Virus record (IMG/VR): IMGVR_UViG_3300047470_000008
Coordinates: 1 to 20,011 of that record
DNA: 20,011 nt
Reading direction: 5' to 3' (one strand)
Source: a virus
The notes beneath the pieces were generated by a model that saw only the letters and a program-made list of their open reading frames with translations, was not told the origin of the DNA and searched no databases. Position numbers and translations under genes: made by a program. Below are positions 10,201 to 16,731 of the stretch, in pieces; the first letter of the stretch is position 1, and the number at the start of each line of letters is the position of its first letter.

Positions 10201-10951
10201 CATGAAGATGTTCAAGGAAGAGGGCAATTTCGAGCATGAGACCGGCTTCATCACTGGTCGCAAAGTCATGCGCGCTCACTTCGACAAGTGGGCCGATAAG
10301 GAGGCCCGTGAGGCTTTCATTCGGGCAGCCCATAGGTTCAGCCGGCAGATCATCCAGAAGAACGACATCGGGAACATGGCAATGTGGATGTCTCATCCGC
10401 TCGCCAAAATCTTCATGCAGTTCCGCACGTTCATGGTCGGGGCCTACGCCAAGCAGACCCTGAAGTCTCTCAACATGCGCGACGGGATGGCGCTCCACCA
10501 GCTCATGCTGACCTCGGGGTTGGCCACGGCCTCCTACATCGCTCAGATGAAGCTCCAGGCCATGGGCCGCGAAGACAAGGACAAGTTCCTCTCAGAACGG
10601 CTCAACCCTGGGAACCTCGCCGCTGCCGGCTTTGCCCGCGCAGGCGTGTCCTCGATCATCCCAATGCTGGTCGACACCGGGCTCTACGCCTCAGGCAACG
10701 ACGCGCTGTTCTCCTACACCCGCACCACGGGTCAGGCGAGCAACATGCTCTTCGGCAACCCGACGATGGGCGGCATCGACGACCTCACGCAGGCAACTCG
10801 TGGTGTCGCTGGGCTGTTCCGTGACGGGCAGTGGTCGCAGGACGAGGCACGGTCACTGACCCGCATCCTCCCCTTCGGCAACGCTCTGCCGATCACCATG
10901 GGGCTCAACGCGGCGATCTCTGATCTGCCCAAGCATCCGCCCCGCAACTAG
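7268..10951 (+). CDS. Internal virion protein with phage-tail-lysozyme-like domain (T7 gp16-like)
   Basis: The largest protein in the window has 1227 residues (T7 gp16 has 1318). AAGGAG lies just upstream of the ATG. Residues 1 to about 140 resemble the phage tail lysozyme family (Phage_lysozyme2 type): a helix with FADESSFNT (E32 is the likely catalytic acid), then GRGGFGLAQWTGGRR (about 47-61), then QLDFFMDE. T7 gp16 instead carries a lytic transglycosylase with a TESRF motif. Residues about 258-360 are Gly/Ala-rich and hydrophobic, with possible membrane-interacting helices. The rest is mainly helical, with a C-terminal RILPFGNALPITMGLNA resembling the end of gp16 proteins. The likely role is to open the peptidoglycan locally and span the envelope during DNA ejection. 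Position after the gp15-like gene supports this. Confidence 0.93.
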   Translation: MKVTADQVIAGLQRRGVPLHVAQGVAMNFADESSFNTDINEQNPSAGRGGFGLAQWTGGRRVALENFASHRGTAASDLDTQLDFFMDENSTSEASAWQKVMGAQTSNEAAAQFVQHWERPRADYLAQRQAKYRGGSSDISMGTGDVHQWFTAQPAAQPNTATDPSLWQTVQDSAAQNQTLPWVTDMWARGSYDKPQADPNWSLDQKRIAADFAARNIPESEIKTYSEGRGAVGLTSVSEADYQDNLGRIKHDFDQRTRLANSGFTGTVLDIANSILDPVALAGDAMGGAFGHALVFGAKAGRLSNVLRGAAVGAAAGFGGTAATMANPNTNQMDLLAGTILGAGIGGVAGHLFAHPSTAFEAEGLRRAAANAVDAHEGLAMPGSVGAAKATPAKPFLDEDKLIAQVDDRDFAETFGGRFRVDLAAKMMEDDNHLINAAAGLVQDGVGKKGGAVNNISASEDMTRLFEEKVIYHEQVYKTQVKDYATRQDKSLKGIQIERKFNDEVDAYIRDRAAGREDRYDDAVRKAGDKQVSLYSDALKMMQNPFLREGFADARPVLNADVVKADPHFAPRFWEAPKLMEARRMFGEDAVSNLIGRAMKSANTALNDDVIERTSKAFTKAIMDRAHGLDDVTNFNLSQANLDGLLEMLEKNYGLIKEDVDALKWSLSGAGKKGTDKGADGHMKSRLLLDESMPGVMMRNNLTGTTEELKLSDLFSTDAKANFTRYMRSTMGRVALARYRWSDGAGNLVINGFTSDADWNKYIQLTKQRNAELISAGKITKAQADTGIKRMEFAYATILGRPTNTLDATNAGWTLRMLRKFNFARIMNQVGFAQLSEIGMPIASLGWKAALSQAPALRRVVNQDGASILKSGLADDLEAILGVGADRLTHSSNYNLEDITHLYEEPTSTWKDVVERGLNKANKATSEISGLTQANVMLERWTAAAIIQRFSDMAHGGKAFSAKRLADLGMDKDMTDRVMKMFKEEGNFEHETGFITGRKVMRAHFDKWADKEAREAFIRAAHRFSRQIIQKNDIGNMAMWMSHPLAKIFMQFRTFMVGAYAKQTLKSLNMRDGMALHQLMLTSGLATASYIAQMKLQAMGREDKDKFLSERLNPGNLAAAGFARAGVSSIIPMLVDTGLYASGNDALFSYTRTTGQASNMLFGNPTMGGIDDLTQATRGVAGLFRDGQWSQDEARSLTRILPFGNALPITMGLNAAISDLPKHPPRN

Positions 10952-10972
10952 CACCCAACGCACCCCTCAACG

Positions 10973-11003
10973 AGGCCCTCAGGATCACACCTGGGGGCCT
11001 TTT
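10973..11003 (+). terminator. Hairpin between gp16-like and tail fibre genes, partial terminator
   Basis: AGGCCCTCAGG (10973-10983) and CCTGGGGGCCT (10990-11000) form an 11-bp stem with one G-U pair and an ATCACA loop. Three T's follow, then GCATTT. It sits just upstream of the AAGGA of the tail fibre gene. Both arms and part of the loop match the hairpin at 7215-7242, so the two are copies of one element. It could be a leaky terminator or a processing hairpin setting the fibre dose. Confidence 0.65.
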
Positions 11004-11025
11004 GCATTTCCACTCAAGGAAACCA

Positions 11026-13011
11026 ATGACATCACCAATTCTTTCGTTCGTCGTCTATGACGGCGACGGGTCGGAGCGCGAGTTCAACTTCGACTTCGGT
11101 TACCTCGACCGGAACCACGTCAAGGTCTACGTCGATGACGTCCCCGTGGGTTCCTTCACTTGGATCGGCCCGTTCCAGCTCCGCTTCGACGCGGCACCGG
11201 CTGACGGCTCCAAGATCAAGATCGCTCGGGAAACCCCCAAGCCTCCGCTGGTGACCATCGCCAACGGCTCCTCGCTGCGCGCTGAAGACCTCAACAGGCA
11301 AGCCCTGCAGGCGATCTACGTCAGCCAGGAAAGCGCCGACATCGCGGTTCTGATGAAGTCCGGTACGCTGCTCGCGCCCGACACTGACGCAGGCCGGGTC
11401 GACCTCCAGTTCCCCTCCATTGAAGCCCGCAAGAACAACGTTCTGGGTTTCGACGAGTTCGGCCAGTTCCGTCCCTTCACGTCCGCTGACATGCCCAAGG
11501 GCGAGACCGGCGACAAGGGTCCTCAGGGTGACGCAGGCCCGCAGGGTCCTGAAGGTCCCGAGGGTGTGCAGGGCCAGATTGGTGACGTCGGCCCCCGTGG
11601 TCCGATTGGTCCCCAGGGTCCGCAAGGCATCATGGGTCCGCAAGGTCCGCAGGGCATCATCGGCCCGTCCTTCAACCCGAACGCATTCGGCACCGGCACC
11701 GACCGGGCAGCCTACAACAACCAAGTGCAGGGCTTCGCCTACCTGTCCCTCGACGAGGGTCTCATGTACTGGAAGCTCTCGAACGCCTCTGGCGACTGGT
11801 CTGATGGCGTTGCCTTCGGTGCTGGCCCGCAGGGTGTTCAGGGTCCACAAGGCATCACTGGCGAGGTTGGACCTGAGGGTCCTGCTGGTCCGGTCGGTCC
11901 TGCTGGTCCGCAAGGTAACCAGGGCAGCCAAGGCCCGCTCGGTCCTATCGGCCCCGCTGGCTCGGTTGGTCCCGCTGGTCCCGGCTTCTCGTGGAAGGGC
12001 GCATACTCTCCCGCGACTGCCTATGTCCCTCGCGACGTCGTCAGCTACGCTGGTGGCTCCTACCAGAACATCGTTGGCATCTCGGGGCAGCTCCCGACCA
12101 ACACGACCTACTGGTCCCCGTTCGCCGTCAAGGGTGACACGGGCGCTCAGGGCATCCAAGGCCCGGTCGGCCCGGTCGGTCCTCAGGGCACCGCTGGCGT
12201 AACTGGTCCTGCCGGTCCTACGGGTCCTCAGGGTCCCGGTCAGGCACCCTCTGTCTCCATCTTCACGGCCTCCGGTACGTGGACCAAGCCTGCCGGCATC
12301 GACCCCAACGCTCTTGTCCTAATCGACATGTGGGGTGGCGGTGCTGGTGGCGGCTCGAACACGCGCGGCGGTGGCGGCGGCGGCGGTGGCTATCGGCAGC
12401 TCTCCTTCCGCGCCAGTCAGTTGGCTGCGACGGTCTCTGTGATCGTTGGTGCCGGTGGCGCTGTGGATGCTGCTGGTGGCTGGTCGGCCTTCAACGGCCT
12501 CTCCGTCTTCGGTGGTGGCACTGGTGCAGCCGGTAGCGGTAGCCAGGGCTTTGCTGGCGGCGGCGGCGGTGGCTGGACAAGCCAAGGTGGCACGGGCGGC
12601 TCTGGTGGTTCTGTCGGCCAAATCGGCCCCACTGGTGGCCTCGGCGGTACTGCTGCGGGCTCCCTCGGTGGAGCTGGTGGTGGAGCCGGTGGCCCCTTCG
12701 GCTTGAACGGTACTGTGGCTGGCGGCACTGCTGTCGGTCGCCCCGGTGGTGATGGCATTTATGGCGGCGGCGGTGGCGGCGGTGGAGGCAACTCCAATGC
12801 TGCTGGTCCCGGTGGCGATAGCTTCTACGGCGGTGGCGGTGGTGGTGGCTCTGGCACTGCTTCGGGTGCTGGCGGCACGAGCATCTTCGGCGGTGCTGGT
12901 GGCACAGGTTCCGTTGCTGCCGTTGGTGGCACTGCTGGCTCGGCCCCAGGTGGCGGCGGCGGCGGTAATAACGTTGGCGCGCGCGGCGAAGTCCGCGTCT
13001 GGATCGTATAA
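11026..13011 (+). CDS. Tail fibre protein: T7 gp17-type N-terminus, collagen-like shaft, glycine-rich tip
   Basis: The product has 661 residues from the ATG at 11026, which has AAGGA at 11016-11020. A TTG at 11002 in frame lies in the hairpin and is rejected as start. Residues 1 to about 150 match the T7-type tail-attachment domain ([30 protein letters not shown] is quoted here only by its key words [16 protein letters not shown] and VKVYV; then [18 protein letters not shown]). Three Gly-X-Y collagen-like blocks follow at about 159-213, 267-319 and 369-404. Between the second and third is a [11 protein letters not shown]...[11 protein letters not shown]...YW module (about 323-364) like carbohydrate-binding family 5/12 repeats. 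Residues about 437-653 are very Gly-rich and end in GEVRVWIV. The fibre probably binds a surface receptor through the glycine-rich tip. Confidence 0.93.
   Translation: MTSPILSFVVYDGDGSEREFNFDFGYLDRNHVKVYVDDVPVGSFTWIGPFQLRFDAAPADGSKIKIARETPKPPLVTIANGSSLRAEDLNRQALQAIYVSQESADIAVLMKSGTLLAPDTDAGRVDLQFPSIEARKNNVLGFDEFGQFRPFTSADMPKGETGDKGPQGDAGPQGPEGPEGVQGQIGDVGPRGPIGPQGPQGIMGPQGPQGIIGPSFNPNAFGTGTDRAAYNNQVQGFAYLSLDEGLMYWKLSNASGDWSDGVAFGAGPQGVQGPQGITGEVGPEGPAGPVGPAGPQGNQGSQGPLGPIGPAGSVGPAGPGFSWKGAYSPATAYVPRDVVSYAGGSYQNIVGISGQLPTNTTYWSPFAVKGDTGAQGIQGPVGPVGPQGTAGVTGPAGPTGPQGPGQAPSVSIFTASGTWTKPAGIDPNALVLIDMWGGGAGGGSNTRGGGGGGGGYRQLSFRASQLAATVSVIVGAGGAVDAAGGWSAFNGLSVFGGGTGAAGSGSQGFAGGGGGGWTSQGGTGGSGGSVGQIGPTGGLGGTAAGSLGGAGGGAGGPFGLNGTVAGGTAVGRPGGDGIYGGGGGGGGGNSNAAGPGGDSFYGGGGGGGSGTASGAGGTSIFGGAGGTGSVAAVGGTAGSAPGGGGGGNNVGARGEVRVWIV
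11500..12237 (+). repeat. Three collagen-like Gly-X-Y coding blocks in the tail fibre
   Basis: In-frame triplet repeats encode Gly-X-Y with frequent GPQGP, GPAGP and GPVGP units. They lie at about 11500-11664, 11824-11982 and 12130-12237, interrupted by two non-collagen modules. The first interruption (about residues 214-266, with [15 protein letters not shown]) is a short module of unknown fold; the second is the WKGAY carbohydrate-binding-like module. Such blocks form trimeric collagen triple helices in phage fibres. Repetitive DNA of this kind can recombine and change shaft length. Confidence 0.85.
12334..12984 (+). repeat. Glycine-rich tip-coding region of the tail fibre
   Basis: A roughly 215-residue segment is made of runs such as GGGGGGGGG spaced by short variable words ([24 protein letters not shown]). 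The DNA is dominated by GGT/GGC triplets. Polyglycine-rich tips with variable loops between glycine runs are known from T-even phage gp38 adhesins such as that of S16, where loops exposed between polyglycine-II strands determine receptor choice. The same layout is inferred here from sequence only. Confidence 0.75.
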
Positions 13012-13026
13012 GGAAACACACACAAC

Positions 13027-13434
13027 ATGGCACGTTACGCTGTCCTCGCTGGCAGCGTGGTCGAGAACATCATTGAAGCGGTCCCGGGGTTCACTCTCCC
13101 GGGCCGCTCTCTGGTGCCGGCCACCGCAAACGCACAAGTCGGCTTCACGTACTCCGATGGCACCTTCAACCCGCCCGCTGGGCCGACCGTTGAAGAGCTT
13201 CGTGAGGCGTTGCCGCAGATTACCCCGAGGCAGCTCAGGCTCGCCCTGCTGTCCCTCGGCATTCACGAAGCAGACGTCGACATGAAGCTGGTCAATGACC
13301 CGGCTGGAATGGTCGAGTGGAAATACGCAACTTACTTCAAGCGATCCCATCCGCTTGTCGACGGCCTCGGTGCCCTCTTCTCCATCACCGCAGAGCAGAC
13401 CGACAGCCTTTGGGCATGGGCGGCTGCGCTGTGA
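13027..13434 (+). CDS. Probable tail fibre assembly/chaperone-like protein
   Basis: The product has 135 residues. AAGGAAA overlapping the fibre stop codon serves as its ribosome site. The N-terminal part reads ARYAVLAGSVVENIIEA, then GRSLVPATANAQVGFTYSDGTFNPP, a pattern (short strand, NIIEA, later G-W/F-Y-DGTF) common in small proteins encoded next to phage fibre genes and in fibre assembly proteins. The C-terminal half (ITPRQLRLALLSLGI, then VEWKYATYFKRSHPLVDGL) is helical and resembles C-terminal parts of fibre-adjacent proteins in prophages of alphaproteobacteria. The place directly behind the fibre gene supports a helper or capping role. Function is inferred. Confidence 0.65.
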   Translation: MARYAVLAGSVVENIIEAVPGFTLPGRSLVPATANAQVGFTYSDGTFNPPAGPTVEELREALPQITPRQLRLALLSLGIHEADVDMKLVNDPAGMVEWKYATYFKRSHPLVDGLGALFSITAEQTDSLWAWAAAL

Positions 13435-13463
13435 TCCTCTCTCTAATCGCAGGACCATCCAAC

Positions 13464-13640
13464 GTGGACACCACTACCGCTGCGGTCGCCGTCTCCGCAG
13501 TCGCGAGCCCCGTTTGGCTCCCCTGGCTCCATGTGGCGTCTGACGGCGCAGCTCTCATCGCACCCATCCTCGGCACCATCTGGCTGATCGTCCAGATCGC
13601 TTCCAAGGCCCGCGAATTGCTCCGAAAGGACACCAAGTGA
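13464..13640 (+). CDS. Holin-like membrane protein (T7 gp17.5 position)
   Basis: The product has 58 residues from the GTG at 13464, which has AGGA at 13451-13454, nine bases upstream. Alternative in-frame starts are GTG 13431 (4-base GTGA overlap with the previous stop, 69 residues) and ATG 13416 (74 residues). A single clear hydrophobic helix, AALIAPILGTIWLIVQIA, spans about residues 29-46 and is followed by a basic tail, SKARELLRKDTK. T7 gp17.5 has the same layout (helix ending TVVQIGAK, charged tail) and the same place between fibre and small terminase. Holins form lesions in the inner membrane that time lysis. The start is uncertain, the function fairly likely. Confidence 0.72.
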   Translation: MDTTTAAVAVSAVASPVWLPWLHVASDGAALIAPILGTIWLIVQIASKARELLRKDTK

Positions 13641-13906
13641 AGACCAACAAGTCGGGTCTCGAAGACCTCTTCGACACCTTCGCAACGCAGCTCAAGACGA
13701 TCCTCACCGATGGCCGCACGGTCGTCGACAAGGAGACCGGCGAGGCTGTCCAGATCACGCCCGACGCGGCGTCCCTGAACGTCATCCTGAACTTCCTCAA
13801 GCACACCGGCACGACGGTCGCCCCGGGCACAAACCCGGTGGTCAACGACATCGTCGCCAATCTGCCGTTTGACGGCTCCGAACATCAAGAACGGTACAAC
13901 CAGTGA
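13637..13906 (+). CDS. Small terminase subunit (T7 gp18-like, DNA maturase A)
   Basis: The product has 89 residues, the same length as T7 gp18. It starts at the GTG at 13637, with AAAGGA at 13625-13630, overlapping the holin stop by four bases (GTGA). The middle has a helix plus NVILNFLKHTG, and the end reads VNDIVANLPF followed by an acidic tail, DGSEHQE. The pattern of a helical body, then LKxxG, then a LPF-x(2-4)-acidic end is typical of podophage small terminases. The small subunit recognises DNA for packaging and delivers it to the large subunit. In T7 the large subunit gene follows closely; here two other genes intervene. Confidence 0.8.
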   Translation: MKTNKSGLEDLFDTFATQLKTILTDGRTVVDKETGEAVQITPDAASLNVILNFLKHTGTTVAPGTNPVVNDIVANLPFDGSEHQERYNQ

Positions 13907-14163
13907 ACATCACCGCTCAGAACACCTTCACCACGCCGATCCTCATCCAGGCAGCCAACAAGTTCGACATCACGGTCAGCGGCACGTTCGTCGCCACCGT
14001 GGTCCTCCAGCGCTCCAAGGATCAGGTTACCTGGCTCGACGTCGAGACCTTCACGGCCCCGGTCGAGAAGACTGGTGACGCCGGCTCCGCTTGGTACTTC
14101 CGCATCGGCGTGAAGACTGGTGGCTTCACCTCTGGCACGGCTGTCGTCGACCTCTTCGACTAA
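13903..14163 (+). CDS. Small beta-rich phage protein of unknown function
   Basis: The product has 86 residues from the GTG at 13903, in a GTGA overlap with the small terminase. It has no Cys, no signal peptide and no membrane helix. The alternation in FDITVSGTFVATVVLQRS...TWLDVETFTAP...AWYFRIGVKTGGFTSGTAVVDLF predicts a small beta sandwich. The words GTFxxTVxLQRS, DVETFTAP and RIGVKTGxxTSGTA recur in phage structural or fibre-adjacent proteins, so a virion decoration or tail accessory role is plausible but not shown. It occupies the place of the T7 spanin gene 18.5 but lacks the lipobox or membrane anchor of a spanin. Its TAA overlaps the ATG of the SGNH gene by one base (TAATG), suggesting the two work together. 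Confidence 0.72.
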   Translation: MNITAQNTFTTPILIQAANKFDITVSGTFVATVVLQRSKDQVTWLDVETFTAPVEKTGDAGSAWYFRIGVKTGGFTSGTAVVDLFD

Positions 14164-16613
14164 TGGCAACTGTCACCCGCTCGGTCCTGCGGGGCGTCCT
14201 TCGGGACGTCCTGTCGGGGGCCACAGCAATAAGTTCTCCCACGCTGCTCACCTATGCCTCTCGCATCGCCCAGCTCGGGGACAGCATTACGCAGTACGGC
14301 GCGGCTCTCTCGACCTCTCTGCTCAGCTTCAGCAACGCTGGCGAACTGGAGACGGCAGCCTCCCTCAAGGGCAACTTCAACATCGACATCTGGGGCTCCG
14401 ACAGTGCCACTAACCCTGGCTGGTTCGGTGGCGACATGGGCATTGCCGGCCAAACACTCACCGGCATCGGGCTCCGCTTGCCTGACGCTATCGGCCTCAT
14501 GCCTGACGCGCTCATCATCGCGGGCGGGACCAACGACAACGTCGGCAGTGGCACCGTGGCAGCAACAGCCGCAGCCTACACTGGCATGGCGACCTCGGCC
14601 CACAATGCCGGCGTCAAGCACGTCTTCATCCGCTCGATCTGGCCGAAGGGTCCGACCCAGAGCGTTCCCTCTACGCCGTCCGATCAGCGAGCCTACAACG
14701 CGCTCCTGAAGGCGTTCTGTGACGCGAACCCGACGTGGTGCCACTACGTCAACATCTTCGACGCGGTGACCAACGCTGACGGCACCCCGAAGACCGGGAT
14801 GTTGAACGCTGACGATCTGCACCCGTCTGCCCTCGGTGGCTACACGGCTGGCACTGCCATGCTCGCGGCCATCGAAGCAGTCATGGACAACACCAAGAAC
14901 TCGTCCTGGCTGGTCGACAACTTCTGGGCCACCGGCAACATCATCACCTCCGGGTCTCTCCCCGGCACCGTGGCGGCGTCTGGCACCGGCATCAGCGGCA
15001 ACCTTCCGACCGGCTGGACCGCAGCCCTCTCGGCCACCCCGACGTCGACCGTAGCGTTCTCGCTGGTCGCAAACCCTGACACGGGTGGGCAGTCGCTGGT
15101 CATGGACATCGTTCCTGGCTCTGGCAGCGGCTCTGACATTCTGACCATCTCGCTCCCCTCGGTCACCCCTACGGCCAGCCAATGGTACAAGCCATGGATG
15201 GAGTTCGAGGTTGGCGCGGGCAGCCGCAACCCTCAGCTTGAGATCATCAACGGCGTCGTCAATCCCGACAACCCGGTGACCTCCGTCCGCACCCTGTTCG
15301 GTGATCTGGCTTCGGCCACCACCGGCAAGATCAAGACCGCTGCTCCTCCCATCCAGAGCAGGGCTACGGCGACCGTCCCGAAGATCATCCTGACCATCGA
15401 CCGAGGGCGCGCTGCGTTCCAGACCAAGGTGCATCGCGTCTACATGGGACCGATGGTCGATCCGCACATCACCTGGGGCCAGACTGCGCTTCCGGTGAAC
15501 ACCTCCCTGCCGTCCGTCTCGGGCACCCCAGGCGTGGGCAACGTGCTGACGATCAACCCCGGCGTCTGGACTGGTCTCACCAGCACCAACACCTCGTCGC
15601 AGTCGTTCCAGTTCAACCTCTACCGTGACGGCATCTTCGTCTCGTCGACCTACGGGAGCGGCAACCTGTCGTACACCCAGGTCGCGGCTGATGGCGGCTC
15701 CACGCTGTGGTGGACTGTGGGCGCGTCGAACATGGCCAAGGGTCGCTCGGCAACCTCCCTGTCCCCCTCGGTCAACGTACCGAACCCGGCTTGGAAGTCC
15801 GAGTACGACTTCATCGCTGACACCCACAAGACCAACGGCACGGTTGACGCCAACTCGACGGCCTCTCTGACGACCGTCAGGGCCACCGCAGGGTACGGCT
15901 TCAAGATGCTCACGCTGTTCCCGGCCAACACCGCTCGGCGCACCCCGACTGGCCTCGTGGTCGAGCCTATCGTCGACTACAAGCTGTTCCCGACGCTGCC
16001 TGACAACGCGGGCAACTGGACCTATTCGGCTGCCGTCTGCACCCCTGCAGGAGGCGCTCTGGGTCCAGATGGAACCACGGTGTCGAGCCGGATCGTCATG
16101 TCCACGGCAGCGGGTTACGCCCGTCGCACCGTTGGTGGATCGGCCAACTACAGGTCGGCTAAGGCCATCGTGAAGGGCACGGCAGGCCAACAGGTCGCGC
16201 TGTCCTATACGCCGGGTCAGGCATCGACCCCGAACACCTCCGTCACGCTTACCTTCACGGGTGGCTGGGATGTGATCGACGTGCCGAACATCCTGGCTGG
16301 CAACGCCAACATGGTCTACCAGCTCACCAACGTGGCGGGCCAGTCCTCGCTCACGTTCGATGTCGTCTACGCTGGTGTCGGGCTCTCGGGCACCGGCAGC
16401 GCCACGGCAGCCTTGCAGACCCCGTTCCCGCTCACCACGGCAGCGGCGTCCTCGGCAGCAGACGCGATCTCTCTGACCATCCCGGCGTCCAGCACGGACG
16501 GCGTCTTCACCTTCGACGACGGCTCCAAGCAGCGCGTTGCGGTATCGGCGGGAACCTACAACATCCCGACGGTCCTCAGCCGCCGCCTGATCACTTCGTT
16601 CAAGATAATCTAG
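14163..16613 (+). CDS. SGNH-hydrolase tailspike-like protein (probable receptor/capsule esterase)
   Basis: The product has 816 residues from the ATG at 14163, which overlaps the upstream TAA. A longer reading from 14091 is inside the previous gene. Residues about 33-240 form an SGNH/GDSL esterase domain: GDSIT at 39-43 (Ser41 nucleophile), a block II glycine in GIAGQT, GGTND at 120-124 (Asn123) and DDLHP at 216-220 (Asp216, His219 of the DxxH pair). Residues about 420-550 contain an Ig-like module with LPSVSGTPGVGNVLTINPG...YRDGIF...YTQVAADGG. The remainder is beta-rich, ending ISLTIPASSTDGVFTFDDGS. Such enzymes on phage tails deacetylate surface polysaccharides; that role is inferred. The N-terminal 30 residues may be the virion anchor. 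No spanin genes are seen at this locus. Confidence 0.87.
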   Translation: MATVTRSVLRGVLRDVLSGATAISSPTLLTYASRIAQLGDSITQYGAALSTSLLSFSNAGELETAASLKGNFNIDIWGSDSATNPGWFGGDMGIAGQTLTGIGLRLPDAIGLMPDALIIAGGTNDNVGSGTVAATAAAYTGMATSAHNAGVKHVFIRSIWPKGPTQSVPSTPSDQRAYNALLKAFCDANPTWCHYVNIFDAVTNADGTPKTGMLNADDLHPSALGGYTAGTAMLAAIEAVMDNTKNSSWLVDNFWATGNIITSGSLPGTVAASGTGISGNLPTGWTAALSATPTSTVAFSLVANPDTGGQSLVMDIVPGSGSGSDILTISLPSVTPTASQWYKPWMEFEVGAGSRNPQLEIINGVVNPDNPVTSVRTLFGDLASATTGKIKTAAPPIQSRATATVPKIILTIDRGRAAFQTKVHRVYMGPMVDPHITWGQTALPVNTSLPSVSGTPGVGNVLTINPGVWTGLTSTNTSSQSFQFNLYRDGIFVSSTYGSGNLSYTQVAADGGSTLWWTVGASNMAKGRSATSLSPSVNVPNPAWKSEYDFIADTHKTNGTVDANSTASLTTVRATAGYGFKMLTLFPANTARRTPTGLVVEPIVDYKLFPTLPDNAGNWTYSAAVCTPAGGALGPDGTTVSSRIVMSTAAGYARRTVGGSANYRSAKAIVKGTAGQQVALSYTPGQASTPNTSVTLTFTGGWDVIDVPNILAGNANMVYQLTNVAGQSSLTFDVVYAGVGLSGTGSATAALQTPFPLTTAAASSAADAISLTIPASSTDGVFTFDDGSKQRVAVSAGTYNIPTVLSRRLITSFKII

Positions 16614-16625
16614 GCCCCACAGGCA

Positions 16626-16695
16626 GGCCCCAGGACGAGCGTTAGGTCGCTCAGCAACCCAACAGCCCCCAAGCTCACAGCGCCCGTCCTGGGCC
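16626..16695 (+). other. Long inverted repeat in the leader of the large terminase gene
   Basis: GGCCCCAGGACGAGCG (16626-16641) pairs with CGCCCGTCCTGGGCC (16681-16695), with one mismatch and one bulged C, enclosing about 39 bases. A local hairpin, GAGCG (16637-16641) with CGCTC (16648-16652), overlaps the left arm, so the two folds compete. No T run follows, so it is more likely an RNA processing or translation-control structure than a terminator. T7 has an RNase III site (R18.5) in the comparable part of its genome. Confidence 0.5.
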
Positions 16696-16698
16696 ACC

Positions 16699-16713
16699 TC
16701 TGGCTACGCCAGA
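16699..16713 (+). other. Small hairpin upstream of the large terminase ribosome site
   Basis: TCTGGC, TAC and GCCAGA form a perfect 6-bp stem with a 3-base loop. It ends about ten bases before the AAGGAG (16723-16728) of the large terminase gene. It may act with the longer inverted repeat just upstream. Confidence 0.4.
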
Positions 16714-16731
16714 CACCCTCTCAAGGAGAAC

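Noticed and set aside
11500-12984. CRISPR-like array because of dense repeats
   Set aside because: The repeats are in-frame Gly-X-Y and polyglycine codons of the fibre gene with no constant repeat and spacer pattern.
14160-16697. 845-codon open frame on the minus strand opposite the SGNH gene
   Set aside because: Its translation is dominated by Arg, Gly, Asp and Val without recognisable motifs, it has no ribosome site, and it mirrors a well-supported gene. Long antisense frames are common in GC-rich DNA.
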